A DNA stretch of 32,568 bases, taken from CAYLJJ01 sp964384025. GTDB lineage: Bacteria; Myxococcota_A; Bradymonadia; UBA7976; UBA1532. The DNA lies in assembly GCA_964384025.1 (NCBI GenBank), contig CAYLJJ010000083.1, positions 1-32,568 on the forward strand, given 5' to 3'. A model generated the notes under the pieces. The model saw nothing but the letters and a program-made list of their open reading frames with translations, ran no database searches and was not told where the DNA came from. Position 1 is the first letter of the stretch. Every line of letters begins with the position of its first letter. The position numbers and the translations under genes are program-made. Positions 16,380 to 23,432 of this stretch are shown one piece after another.

Positions 16380-16607
16380 GCAGATTGCGTTATTTGATAT
16401 TGAGCCTTATCCAATAGATAAACAGCTTCTTTTTCTTTTCACGTTGGAATCATTGCTGGAAGAAAGATATCTATAAACTATCCAGTTCTTAGTATATAAT
16501 CATACATATGACCCAGCCCAGATGTATACCTCCTGTTTCATTTTCGGGGTCTATCATATCAGGCGTGATTGATCGCCTCCCTTCACAAACAGCTCAAAGG
16601 AGCAGGG
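16380..16607. other. AT-rich intergenic region upstream of the repeat lipoprotein
   Basis: These 228 bases are markedly more AT-rich than the genes on either side and contain no credible gene. A TATAAT at 16495-16500 resembles a -10 element, without a good -35 at the right distance. An inverted repeat AGGCG/CGCCT with an 8-base centre (16561-16578) lies between it and the start codon. AAAGGAG at about 16596-16602 is the ribosome site. Promoter and operator roles are inferred. Confidence 0.35.
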
Positions 16608-18293
16608 ATGCTCAAACTCTGGATGTTCTCTATTCTGCTGATCCCAAGCCTATGGAGCTGTACAGAGGAGGGAGAGGAGGAGCACGCTGAAGCCTTTCAG
16701 CCCCAGCCCCCCTCAACCGATTTTTCTGGGACGGATGCTGTACTATCTGACAGCGCATCTCTGTCTTTGGACGGTACAGCCCCCCCCCCAGATGGTATGC
16801 CCTCGCCTGTAGACGGTACAGTTCAACGGGACAGCATGTTTCTACCTGAAGACAGCGCATCTTTATCTTTGGACAGCGCATCTCTTATCTTAGACAGCGC
16901 TACTTTTCCTCTAGATAGCAGCCGTCTGCCCATGGACAGCGAGATCTCCTCTTTAGATACTATCCTGTTGCCCCTGGATAGCACTCATGAACCTCTAGAC
17001 GCTGCGCCACCTCTAAGGAGCGCTCCCCCACGGATCGATGGGCTCTTTGATGACTGGAACCCTGAGGATCTGCTGATTAGAGATCCCCAAGGCGATGCTG
17101 AAGGACCCTTTGATCTCCTAGAGTTTTGGGTTCAGAGTCGAGGAACGCAGATCTTCCTGCGCTTTGAGATCGCGGGTGAGCTGAACCTCAACTCTGGGCC
17201 AGCAGAGGATGGAGAGATGTTCATCCTCGTTGAGCTGCCCAACGCTCAGATCCTAAGGGTCGATTTTCGAGGGCAGGAGTTGGCCATCGGGGGTTGGTGG
17301 TATCGCTGGCCTCAGCTCGCTTTCTTTACCGCCCCAACTCATGCCTCCAGCGCCTTTGAGATGCGCCTTGATCTAGCCTTTTTGGGGGTAGAGCAGGGAG
17401 AGAGCGTCCGACTTCAAGTCTCTGGAGCAGACAGCCTAGAGGAGTGGATCCCCTTTATATTGGAGGAGGAGCCCTGGGAGCCCAGCCTACGCAGCGCCAC
17501 ACCTCCTCCAGAGAGCCAACTGCGGTTAGCGACGCTCAACACCCATGAGAATGGGCTACAGCGCCCCGAAGCAGCTGGGATCCATCGACAGATCCAGGCG
17601 GTGGCCGCCGATATCTACTGTTTCCAAGAGGAGTATCGCAACAGCAGCGGCTCCCTGGGGCTGCTGCTCAACAACCTCACCCCGGGGGATGAGTGGTGGT
17701 ATGTGGAGAAGAAGCGCGACTTAGCCATCGGCAGCAGAGCAAGCCTGAGCCGTCTGCCGGATCGAAACGCGCGTTTTCTGGCGGCGATTGTTCATCTGGA
17801 GGCAGGACCGGTCCTGGTGTTTAACTATCACGGGAGCTGCTGTGGTTGGCGAGGCTCAGAAGAGGATCAGAATCGCAGCCAGGAGCTGCAGGAGATGGCT
17901 GAGCTGATTCAGGATTTTCGAGGGGCTGAGCTGGGGCAGGGCTTCGCCGCCTTCTCTGAGATTCCTATCCTGGTCACTGGAGATTTTAACCTTGTGGGAG
18001 GGAGCACCCCGATGGATCTCCTGCGCGCTCCTGAGGGTCCTGATCTGAGCTGGTGGATGCCCTCTCATCTGCGTGGAGAAGATCCCTGGACTTGGCGACG
18101 CAGCACTGCGCGTATCGGCCCTGGGATCCTTGATCTGATGCTCTTCTCAGCGGAGAACCTGGAGCCTCTTCAAGGCTTTGTGTTGGATACCGCTGATCTA
18201 GACGCTCCCAGCTTGGTGGCGATGGGGCTTCAGCAAGCGGACAGCTTGGCCAGTGATCATCTGATGGTGGTCTTTGACTTTGCTCTGCCTTGA
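16608..18293 (+). CDS. Lipoprotein with heptad repeats, CBM9-like module and EEP-family nuclease/phosphatase domain
   Basis: This 561-residue lipoprotein (Cys18 in SLWSC) has three parts. Residues about 48-134 are degenerate 7-residue repeats of the form LDSASLS and LDSATFP. Residues about 135-295 resemble a CBM9/DOMON-type beta-sandwich (RIDGLFDDW). Residues about 304-561 are an endonuclease/exonuclease/phosphatase domain with LNTHENG, CFQEE, TGDFNL and SDHLMV, so the metal-binding and catalytic residues appear present. The substrate could be nucleic acid, phospholipid or a phosphoester. ATG at 16608 is chosen because AAAGGAG precedes it and it starts the signal peptide. A run of ten C at 16780-16789 lies inside the repeats. 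Confidence 0.8.
   Translation: MLKLWMFSILLIPSLWSCTEEGEEEHAEAFQPQPPSTDFSGTDAVLSDSASLSLDGTAPPPDGMPSPVDGTVQRDSMFLPEDSASLSLDSASLILDSATFPLDSSRLPMDSEISSLDTILLPLDSTHEPLDAAPPLRSAPPRIDGLFDDWNPEDLLIRDPQGDAEGPFDLLEFWVQSRGTQIFLRFEIAGELNLNSGPAEDGEMFILVELPNAQILRVDFRGQELAIGGWWYRWPQLAFFTAPTHASSAFEMRLDLAFLGVEQGESVRLQVSGADSLEEWIPFILEEEPWEPSLRSATPPPESQLRLATLNTHENGLQRPEAAGIHRQIQAVAADIYCFQEEYRNSSGSLGLLLNNLTPGDEWWYVEKKRDLAIGSRASLSRLPDRNARFLAAIVHLEAGPVLVFNYHGSCCGWRGSEEDQNRSQELQEMAELIQDFRGAELGQGFAAFSEIPILVTGDFNLVGGSTPMDLLRAPEGPDLSWWMPSHLRGEDPWTWRRSTARIGPGILDLMLFSAENLEPLQGFVLDTADLDAPSLVAMGLQQADSLASDHLMVVFDFALP
16749..17009 (+). repeat. Degenerate 21-base tandem repeat coding for heptads
   Basis: About twelve units of roughly 21 bases, most starting GAC or GAT, encode x-D-S/G-x4 heptads. 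The best-conserved units contain GACAGCGCATCT (near 16749, 16852 and 16873). One unit holds the C10 homopolymer. The region would form an extended spacer between the lipid anchor and the folded domains. Confidence 0.75.
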
Positions 18294-18354
18294 ACCTGGA
18301 TAGACTCTGAACTTTAAGGAGCCTTAAACCGGTAGACCACCGGGAGGGACACCG

Positions 18355-19227
18355 ATGGCACGCTTTCAGAAACTGAAGAATCCAAGCAGCTTTCGTAAGC
18401 TGGCGGCGGCGATGTGGGCTCCGCCTAACGACCCGCATATATTTGGCTTTATCGACATCGAGATGAGCCAGTCTCTGGCTTTTATCGAAACCTATAACGC
18501 GCGCTACAGCAGTAAAGTGACCATCACCCATTTGGTGATCAGGGCTCTCTCTATAATCTTGGCTAAGCATCCAGAGATGAACGCCAAGATCGGGTGGAGC
18601 AATATCCTACTGCGTAAGAGCGTGGAGATCTTCTGCCAGGTATCCACCGATGAAGGCAAGGATCTCTCAGGTAAGAAGCTGACCGAGGTTGATAAGCTCA
18701 GCTTAAAGCAGGTTGCAGAACACCTCAGCACCTCGGCTCGCTCGATCCGCGAGGGGAAGGACACCGACTTTGAGCGCAGTCGCGGCCTATTTCAGAGGCT
18801 GCCGCTTTGGGGGATTCGACTCATTTTGGGGTTGATGAGCTTCCTCTCCAATAGGTTGAACCTGCACCTCCCCAAGCTTGGTATGCCAAGTGATCCCTTC
18901 GGCAGCGCCATGGTGACCAGCGTGGGGATGTTCCACATCGACTCCGGCTTTGCGCCCTTCACCCCCATCGCACGCTGCCCCATCATCTTGACGATCACTC
19001 GCGTCAAAGCGCGCCCCTGGGTGGTGGGTGATCAAGTGCTCCCTAAGCCGATCCTGCGTCTGTGCGGAACCTTCGATCATCGCGTCATCGATGGCTTCCA
19101 TGCTGGGCAGATCTCAGCTGAACTAGAGGAGCTTTTTGCTGAGATTGAGCTGCTGCTCACAGAGGAGGAGCGTGAGGAGATGAGCCGAGCATCCCTCTCT
19201 TTTGGAGAACGCTCCCCTCTGGATTAG
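18355..19227 (+). CDS. Free-standing 2-oxoacid dehydrogenase E2-type acyltransferase domain protein
   Basis: This 290-residue protein belongs to the CoA-dependent acyltransferase fold of dihydrolipoamide acyltransferases. It has the C-terminal active-site motif DHRVIDGFHAG (His at about residue 241). VTITHLVIRALSIILAKHPEMNAKIGW and FGSAMVTSVGMFHID are also characteristic. There is no lipoyl domain, no subunit-binding domain, and no E1 or E3 gene nearby, so it is unlikely to be part of a standard pyruvate dehydrogenase complex. The acyl acceptor is unknown. GGGAGGG lies just before the ATG. Confidence 0.8.
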   Translation: MARFQKLKNPSSFRKLAAAMWAPPNDPHIFGFIDIEMSQSLAFIETYNARYSSKVTITHLVIRALSIILAKHPEMNAKIGWSNILLRKSVEIFCQVSTDEGKDLSGKKLTEVDKLSLKQVAEHLSTSARSIREGKDTDFERSRGLFQRLPLWGIRLILGLMSFLSNRLNLHLPKLGMPSDPFGSAMVTSVGMFHIDSGFAPFTPIARCPIILTITRVKARPWVVGDQVLPKPILRLCGTFDHRVIDGFHAGQISAELEELFAEIELLLTEEEREEMSRASLSFGERSPLD

Positions 19228-19242
19228 CTATGCTGATCTGTG

Positions 19243-19256
19243 GGCTCGCCTGAGCC
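19243..19256. terminator. Short hairpin between convergent genes
   Basis: GGCTC (19243-19247) and GAGCC (19252-19256) form a 5-base stem with a 4-base loop in the 31-base gap between the acyltransferase gene and dprA, which converge here. The stem is short and no long T-run follows, so termination is only a possibility. Confidence 0.25.
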
Positions 19257-19258
19257 TG

Positions 19259-20215
19259 TTATGTGCGGCGCCTTAGACGCCCTCCCGGCATCGGCTTGAG
19301 CAGGCCCTCAAGCTCCAGTCGAGTCGCCTGACTCATCGTCTCTTGGAGAGAGAGCCCCGCTCGCTCCGCCAGCACTTCTAGGGTCCTGGGTTGAGCATCA
19401 CAGACCCTCCAGAGAAGAGCACAATCTTGAGGAGGTTGAGTTACGGGGGTTTCAGAGAGAGGCTCCTCCTCAGTCCAGGCAGCAGGCCCTGTTAGGAGCC
19501 TCGCCCCCTCCTCTACGAGGCGATGGCAGCCCTGATGGAGAGGGTGCTCCATCGGGCCAGGGACTACCCAGACAGGGCGACCCATCTTTAGGGCTGCGCG
19601 GGCGGTGTGTAGAGAGCCGCTTTTAAGCCCCGCTTGGACCACGATGATCGCCTGAGCCAATGCTGCGATCCAGGGATTGCGTCGGGGGAAGGTCCAGGGG
19701 CGAGCCTGTTGGCCGCAGGGGAAGGGGCTGATCAGCGCGCCCCGCTTCAAGGCGGTCTCAAAGATCCTGTGGTGGCTCCGAGGAGAGGCCTGATCCAAGC
19801 CTGAACCCAGGATGATGAGGGTCGCGCTCTGCGCCTCTAAGGCGCTCTTATGGGCGGCAATATCAACCCCAAAGGCACCCCCTGAGATCACCGCCAGATC
19901 CCGTGCGATCACCTCCCGAGCGATGGCTCGCGTCAGCTCCAGGCCCTGGGGATCAGCCCGGCGAGCGCCGACGATGGCGATCCCAGGACGCAGCCGACCC
20001 TGAATACGCAGCACCCCCTCCATCCCTGGCGCGGGCCAGTCAGGATCCAGAGGAGTTAAGAAGCGAGCGTTGAGGCGCTTTAAGCAGTCCAGTTCATGTT
20101 GGAGTCCTTCGGGCTCAGAGAAGCTGAGCTGTGCGTTGGGAGTAGCCTTAGATGAGATTCGGAGGGAACCAGCTAGGAGCTGAAGGCGGGGGCTGAGAGG
20201 CTTAGAGGGCATCAC
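19259..20215 (-). CDS. dprA: DprA/Smf DNA-processing protein
   Basis: This 318-residue protein loads RecA on incoming single-stranded DNA in natural transformation. The Rossmann-like domain (about residues 60-245) has IVGARRADPQG, VISGGAFGVDIAAH, a GSGLDQASPRSH segment, LISPFPCG and SGSLHTARAA. A winged-helix C-terminal domain (about 265-315) contains RTLEVLAERAGLS. The start is GTG at 20215 or ATG at 20212, right after the stop of the LysM gene (TGAGTGATG), so it is probably translationally coupled. It is the last gene of a three-gene minus-strand group. Confidence 0.93.
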   Translation of the reverse strand: MMPSKPLSPRLQLLAGSLRISSKATPNAQLSFSEPEGLQHELDCLKRLNARFLTPLDPDWPAPGMEGVLRIQGRLRPGIAIVGARRADPQGLELTRAIAREVIARDLAVISGGAFGVDIAAHKSALEAQSATLIILGSGLDQASPRSHHRIFETALKRGALISPFPCGQQARPWTFPRRNPWIAALAQAIIVVQAGLKSGSLHTARAALKMGRPVWVVPGPMEHPLHQGCHRLVEEGARLLTGPAAWTEEEPLSETPVTQPPQDCALLWRVCDAQPRTLEVLAERAGLSLQETMSQATRLELEGLLKPMPGGRLRRRT

Positions 20216-21211
20216 TCAATAGTGTAGCTGCATCTCCACCCGATCCCCACGGCGGATCTCCAGGGCGGAGCGGGTGATCAGCGCTGTGGAGCTGTGCTCA
20301 CGAGTCTCCACCACCAACAGCTCCCCGATCTGCTCCCAGGGCATCTGCTGATCCTCTTCTCGGCTCAACTCCAAGAAGCCATCTCCTCGACGAAGGACAA
20401 AGAAGCGATTGCCGATACGGACCCCATCCTGAGCGCCTCGATCGACCAACACCAGATGGAACTGAGCCAACTCCTTGAGGTCTCGGAGCGCGTCAACGAT
20501 GATCCCTTCGACCCTCAGGAGGTTCTGTCGAGGGCTCACCATCCGGTAATGATCCAAGACAGGGGTGATGGGCAGGCCACGGTGTAGTTCTCGAAAAGAG
20601 CGAATGATGCGGGCTCGAGCCAGCTTATCTTCTACACTGTCGATCTCTAAAATTCCCATCACCCTGATCTTTTGACCCAAGAGCTTATCGGTGATGGGGT
20701 GATAGACGGCGTTAACCACCTCGAAGATGCTAAAGCGCTGGCCGATACGCACCTTGTCCAGCTCTTCAAACTCCACATAGACCAGATCATCCTCTGCCAG
20801 ATACTCCCGCGCAAGAGGTGAGAAGGAGAGGGTCCCCAGGCGATCCAGCTCCTTCTCGACGATGAAGCCCTCATTGACGGTCATCTGGCTGGCGTTATGG
20901 GTCCCCACGGTGTAGCTGATCGGGGCCAGAGCAGCGACCCCTCGACTCCCATCAGAGAGCCGCAGACGAAGCACATCTCCAGGATAGATCCAGTGGGGGT
21001 TGGTGATATGAGGGTTGAGCGCCCAGACCGTGGGCCAGCGCCAGGGCTCATCAAAGTAGTGTTCGCAGATGCCCCAGAGGGTGTCCCCCTCCTCCACATA
21101 ATACTCCTCAGGGACAGAGGGCAGGCGGCTCTCAGAGATGATGATGTTGTCCTGAGCGTGGGACAGGATAGAGACCAAGAGTATGCTCCCCAAGGGGAGG
21201 ATTCGCCACAT
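20216..21211 (-). CDS. Secreted LysM-domain protein
   Basis: This 331-residue exported protein has a signal peptide (residues 1 to about 19, ending SHA). A LysM domain lies at about 37-84, with YYVEEGDTLWGICEHYF and YPGDVLRLR. About 240 residues of beta-rich sequence without a family I can name follow. LysM would bind peptidoglycan. It starts 12 bases after the cpoB-like gene, with AGGGGG upstream of the ATG, and ends against dprA. Similar LysM proteins are common beside dprA in deltaproteobacterial-type genomes. No catalytic motif is visible. Confidence 0.85.
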   Translation of the reverse strand: MWRILPLGSILLVSILSHAQDNIIISESRLPSVPEEYYVEEGDTLWGICEHYFDEPWRWPTVWALNPHITNPHWIYPGDVLRLRLSDGSRGVAALAPISYTVGTHNASQMTVNEGFIVEKELDRLGTLSFSPLAREYLAEDDLVYVEFEELDKVRIGQRFSIFEVVNAVYHPITDKLLGQKIRVMGILEIDSVEDKLARARIIRSFRELHRGLPITPVLDHYRMVSPRQNLLRVEGIIVDALRDLKELAQFHLVLVDRGAQDGVRIGNRFFVLRRGDGFLELSREEDQQMPWEQIGELLVVETREHSSTALITRSALEIRRGDRVEMQLHY

Positions 21212-21223
21212 AACTAAAACCCC

Positions 21224-22060
21224 CTATTTTCCAGCGATCTCAGTCGCCGCTCGCTTAGCAGCCGCAGTGTCAGGATACATCGCCACCAAACGCGCCAAGA
21301 TCTCTCTGCTCTCTGCGATCCGCCCCATCCGTCTCTGGGTAAGACCCATCATCAACAGAGCATCTGGGACCTTATTGCCCCTGGGATGCTCCTGAATCAC
21401 TCGACGGAAGATCTTGAGCGCGGCGGCAAACTCAACGCGACGAAAACGACACTGCCCCATATTAAAGAGCGCGTTATCGGAGTAAGCATGCTTAGGGTGC
21501 TCTTGAAGGAAGCGTTGGTAGCCGCTGAGCGCCTCTTTCAGTCGCCCTGAGTGTTCTGCCTTTTGAGCGCGCTTAAACTGGGCGATGATGGGATCTAAAG
21601 GAGGCAGGGGCAGCGCTCGACCCCCCCGCAGAGGAGCCACTCCGATGTTCCCTGCTCCTTTGGCGTTCTCAGGAGGAGCAACCGGCCTCTTGGGTAGACG
21701 CTTATGGGGCCTGCTCCCCTGCTCTGATGGCTTGGGTCTCCTGGAGAACTTCTCTAGATCTTCGGGAGTGATGGTCAAGGGAGGGCGCTCGTCCGCATCG
21801 GGATCTTTAAAGCTGGGTTGGAGCTTAACTACAGGTAGAGCACGTCGGCTGTATGCCTGAGCGATGGTTTGACTCTCCTGTTGATCCTTGAGCAGCTCCA
21901 CTCGTTCATAGAGCCCCCGCAGGCGTTGATGTTGGGCCTGTTGCTCCTCTTGTAGACTCTCCAAGCGGGACTCCAGCTCTTCTATCCTTCGCATCTGAAG
22001 GCTCTGTTGACCTCCACAGGCGGAGAGCAGGAGGAGCAGCGAGAGAGAGAGTGGGCGCAT
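21224..22060 (-). CDS. CpoB/YbgF-like TPR lipoprotein
   Basis: This 278-residue protein has a lipoprotein signal (LLLSACGG, Cys15). A coiled-coil segment (about residues 20-55) contains RIEELESRLESLQEEQQAQ. A Pro/Lys/Arg-rich linker follows, then tetratricopeptide repeats (about 170-275) with SGYQRFLQEHPKHAYSDNALFNMGQC. This is the CpoB plan, which links Tol-Pal to peptidoglycan synthesis at division. E. coli CpoB is soluble, whereas here a lipid anchor is predicted. ATG at 22060 is preferred over an upstream TTG at 22117 because it begins the signal peptide, although neither has a clear ribosome site. It sits away from the tol operon. Confidence 0.8.
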   Translation of the reverse strand: MRPLSLSLLLLLSACGGQQSLQMRRIEELESRLESLQEEQQAQHQRLRGLYERVELLKDQQESQTIAQAYSRRALPVVKLQPSFKDPDADERPPLTITPEDLEKFSRRPKPSEQGSRPHKRLPKRPVAPPENAKGAGNIGVAPLRGGRALPLPPLDPIIAQFKRAQKAEHSGRLKEALSGYQRFLQEHPKHAYSDNALFNMGQCRFRRVEFAAALKIFRRVIQEHPRGNKVPDALLMMGLTQRRMGRIAESREILARLVAMYPDTAAAKRAATEIAGK

Positions 22061-22406
22061 GGAGGAGATTCTAGGTCCAGTCTGAGCGGGTGTCGAGAAC
22101 AGCGATAACTTCCTCAAGCAGCACCCGTCCTGAGATCCGCTCTATCGAGCCCGCTCTGAGTTGTCTGAAGAGCGCAGCTCAAGCTGAGCCTCCCTTCCTT
22201 TTTCATAGCCTGCTTCAGAGTCATACCGTGTAGAGAAAGATACTGACTCAAAAATCTCTAAGGATTCTTTATCAACCTGCAAAAATGGAGTACTCTTCTG
22301 ATGAAAATGTCTGGATAACTAAAAACGGGACCAACTGATCTGGTCCTAACTCTCTGTCTTGGTCTGCAATAAAAGGCAAACCGAGCTATCAAATTTGGAG
22401 AAACCC
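22061..22406. other. Divergent intergenic region
   Basis: No gene is seen. The half from about 22190 to 22330 is AT-rich and should hold promoters for the cpoB-like gene (minus) and the small membrane protein (plus), but no strong -35/-10 pair stands out. An inverted repeat GGACCA (22328-22333) and TGGTCC (22341-22346) with a 7-base loop lies about 60 bases before the plus-strand gene. GGAG at about 22397-22400 is its ribosome site. Confidence 0.4.
22328..22346. repeat. 6-base inverted repeat GGACCA/TGGTCC
   Basis: The arms are perfect, separated by ACTGATC. No T-run follows. It may be an operator or leader hairpin for the small membrane protein gene downstream. Confidence 0.35.
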
Positions 22407-22829
22407 ATGGGATTTATTTCTGGTATTTGGATGGCGCTGTTGGGTGTGCTTGGTGCTGCCAACCTGATTATCGCTAAGAAACCTGAGGCGAAGGAGCTGA
22501 TCGCGAAGATAGCTCCTTATCAGGGTTGGATAGGTGCTGTTTCCGCGCTCTGGGGCTTTTGGGGCATTATCAGCAGCCTCCTCAATCTCGGATGGCTCAG
22601 CGTGGCACCCATCCTCTGGATCACCTACCTCCTCACCGGGCTGCTTCAATTTGGCCTTGGGCTCCTGTTGGGCACCGGTGTGCTCAAGACCTTTATCAAG
22701 CAGCCTCAAGCGGTTGAGAAGATGGATCTGATGGTTGTCAAGCTGTTTCCCTGGCAGGGCAAGCTCGGTCTAGGGGGCATCGGCCTCGGTATCTGGATGA
22801 TCATCTCCAGCATCATCTGGACCGTCTAA
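22407..22829 (+). CDS. Small four-helix membrane protein, unknown function
   Basis: This 140-residue protein has about four hydrophobic helices: residues 2-20, about 45-65, about 70-95 and about 118-139. The loops are short and carry Lys-rich segments (AKKPEAKELIAK). I recognise no family. The start ATG at 22407 has GGAG six bases upstream and gives a clean hydrophobic N-terminus; the reading frame extends further upstream but without such a site. The 3' end overlaps the convergent YciB-like gene by 60 bases. Rich in Gly, Leu, Ile and Trp, it resembles small holin- or DUF-type membrane proteins, but this is not evidence of function. Confidence 0.65.
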   Translation: MGFISGIWMALLGVLGAANLIIAKKPEAKELIAKIAPYQGWIGAVSALWGFWGIISSLLNLGWLSVAPILWITYLLTGLLQFGLGLLLGTGVLKTFIKQPQAVEKMDLMVVKLFPWQGKLGLGGIGLGIWMIISSIIWTV

Positions 22830-23426
22830 ACCACCTATAGTCTCCAAGGCTTGTTTGGCCTCCTCAGCTTCCAGGCGGGGCAGGATGATCAGGCGAGCGT
22901 AGAGAAACTCTCCAACCAGTTGAAAGCCCAGGAAGAGATATTGAAGAGGGCCTGAGACAAAGATCCAGATCTCTCGACTCTCCCCCGTAGACCACGCGGT
23001 GACCGCCGCATGGAGCGCCAAGTTGATCGCCAAGCGTCCAGTCAGGCTGCCCATATAGGCTCGACGGATAGGATCTGAGAGGATCTCGGGATCCTGCTGC
23101 CCCGCTAAGCTCAGCAGCAGGGGGCGCCCTCGCAGCAGGCTCAGCGCCAAAATTCCAGACACCATCAGATCCCCAATCACGGGAGTGTAGAGCATAAAGC
23201 GCTCATCATCACTCAACAGAGAGAGCCCTCCCAAGAAGAGAATCAACCCACTGGAGAAGAGCACCATCTTCTCCAAGCGGCGGTGGCGAAGCCAATGCCA
23301 AGCCAACTCTAAGAGAGCGAGAGCCATCGCCAAGATCAGCCCCGCTTTGAGGCCATAATGATCCTCTACGATGTAGAAGAGGAGGAGCGGCGCGAAAGCC
23401 CAAAGGGCCTGAATGCTTTTCTGCAT
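22770..23426 (-). CDS. YciB/IspA-like septation membrane protein
   Basis: This 218-residue integral membrane protein starts LWAFAPLLLFYIVEDHYGLKAG, close to the YciB pattern of FxPLLLFF followed by a Tyr-rich turn. Further helices follow at about 32-50, 55-75, 80-100, 125-145 and 150-180. YciB is linked to cell-envelope and septum processes. The C-terminal tail (about 195-218) is Asp/Glu-rich and overlaps the convergent small membrane protein gene. It starts six bases after the metallopeptidase-barrel gene, so they are probably cotranscribed. The family call is moderate because I could not align the whole length. Confidence 0.6.
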   Translation of the reverse strand: MQKSIQALWAFAPLLLFYIVEDHYGLKAGLILAMALALLELAWHWLRHRRLEKMVLFSSGLILFLGGLSLLSDDERFMLYTPVIGDLMVSGILALSLLRGRPLLLSLAGQQDPEILSDPIRRAYMGSLTGRLAINLALHAAVTAWSTGESREIWIFVSGPLQYLFLGFQLVGEFLYARLIILPRLEAEEAKQALETIGGLDGPDDAGDDHPDTEADAP

Positions 23427-23432
23427 AGATTT

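Noticed and set aside
16749..17009. CRISPR array
   Set aside because: The 21-base units are contiguous, degenerate and in frame within a lipoprotein gene; there are no spacers and no cas genes.
17986..18570. 194-residue minus-strand frame across the EEP gene end and acyltransferase start
   Set aside because: It overlaps two well-supported plus-strand genes and shows no family features.
22359..22406. N-terminal extension of the small membrane protein
   Set aside because: The extra 16 residues are polar, lack a ribosome site and precede a good GGAG-ATG at 22407.
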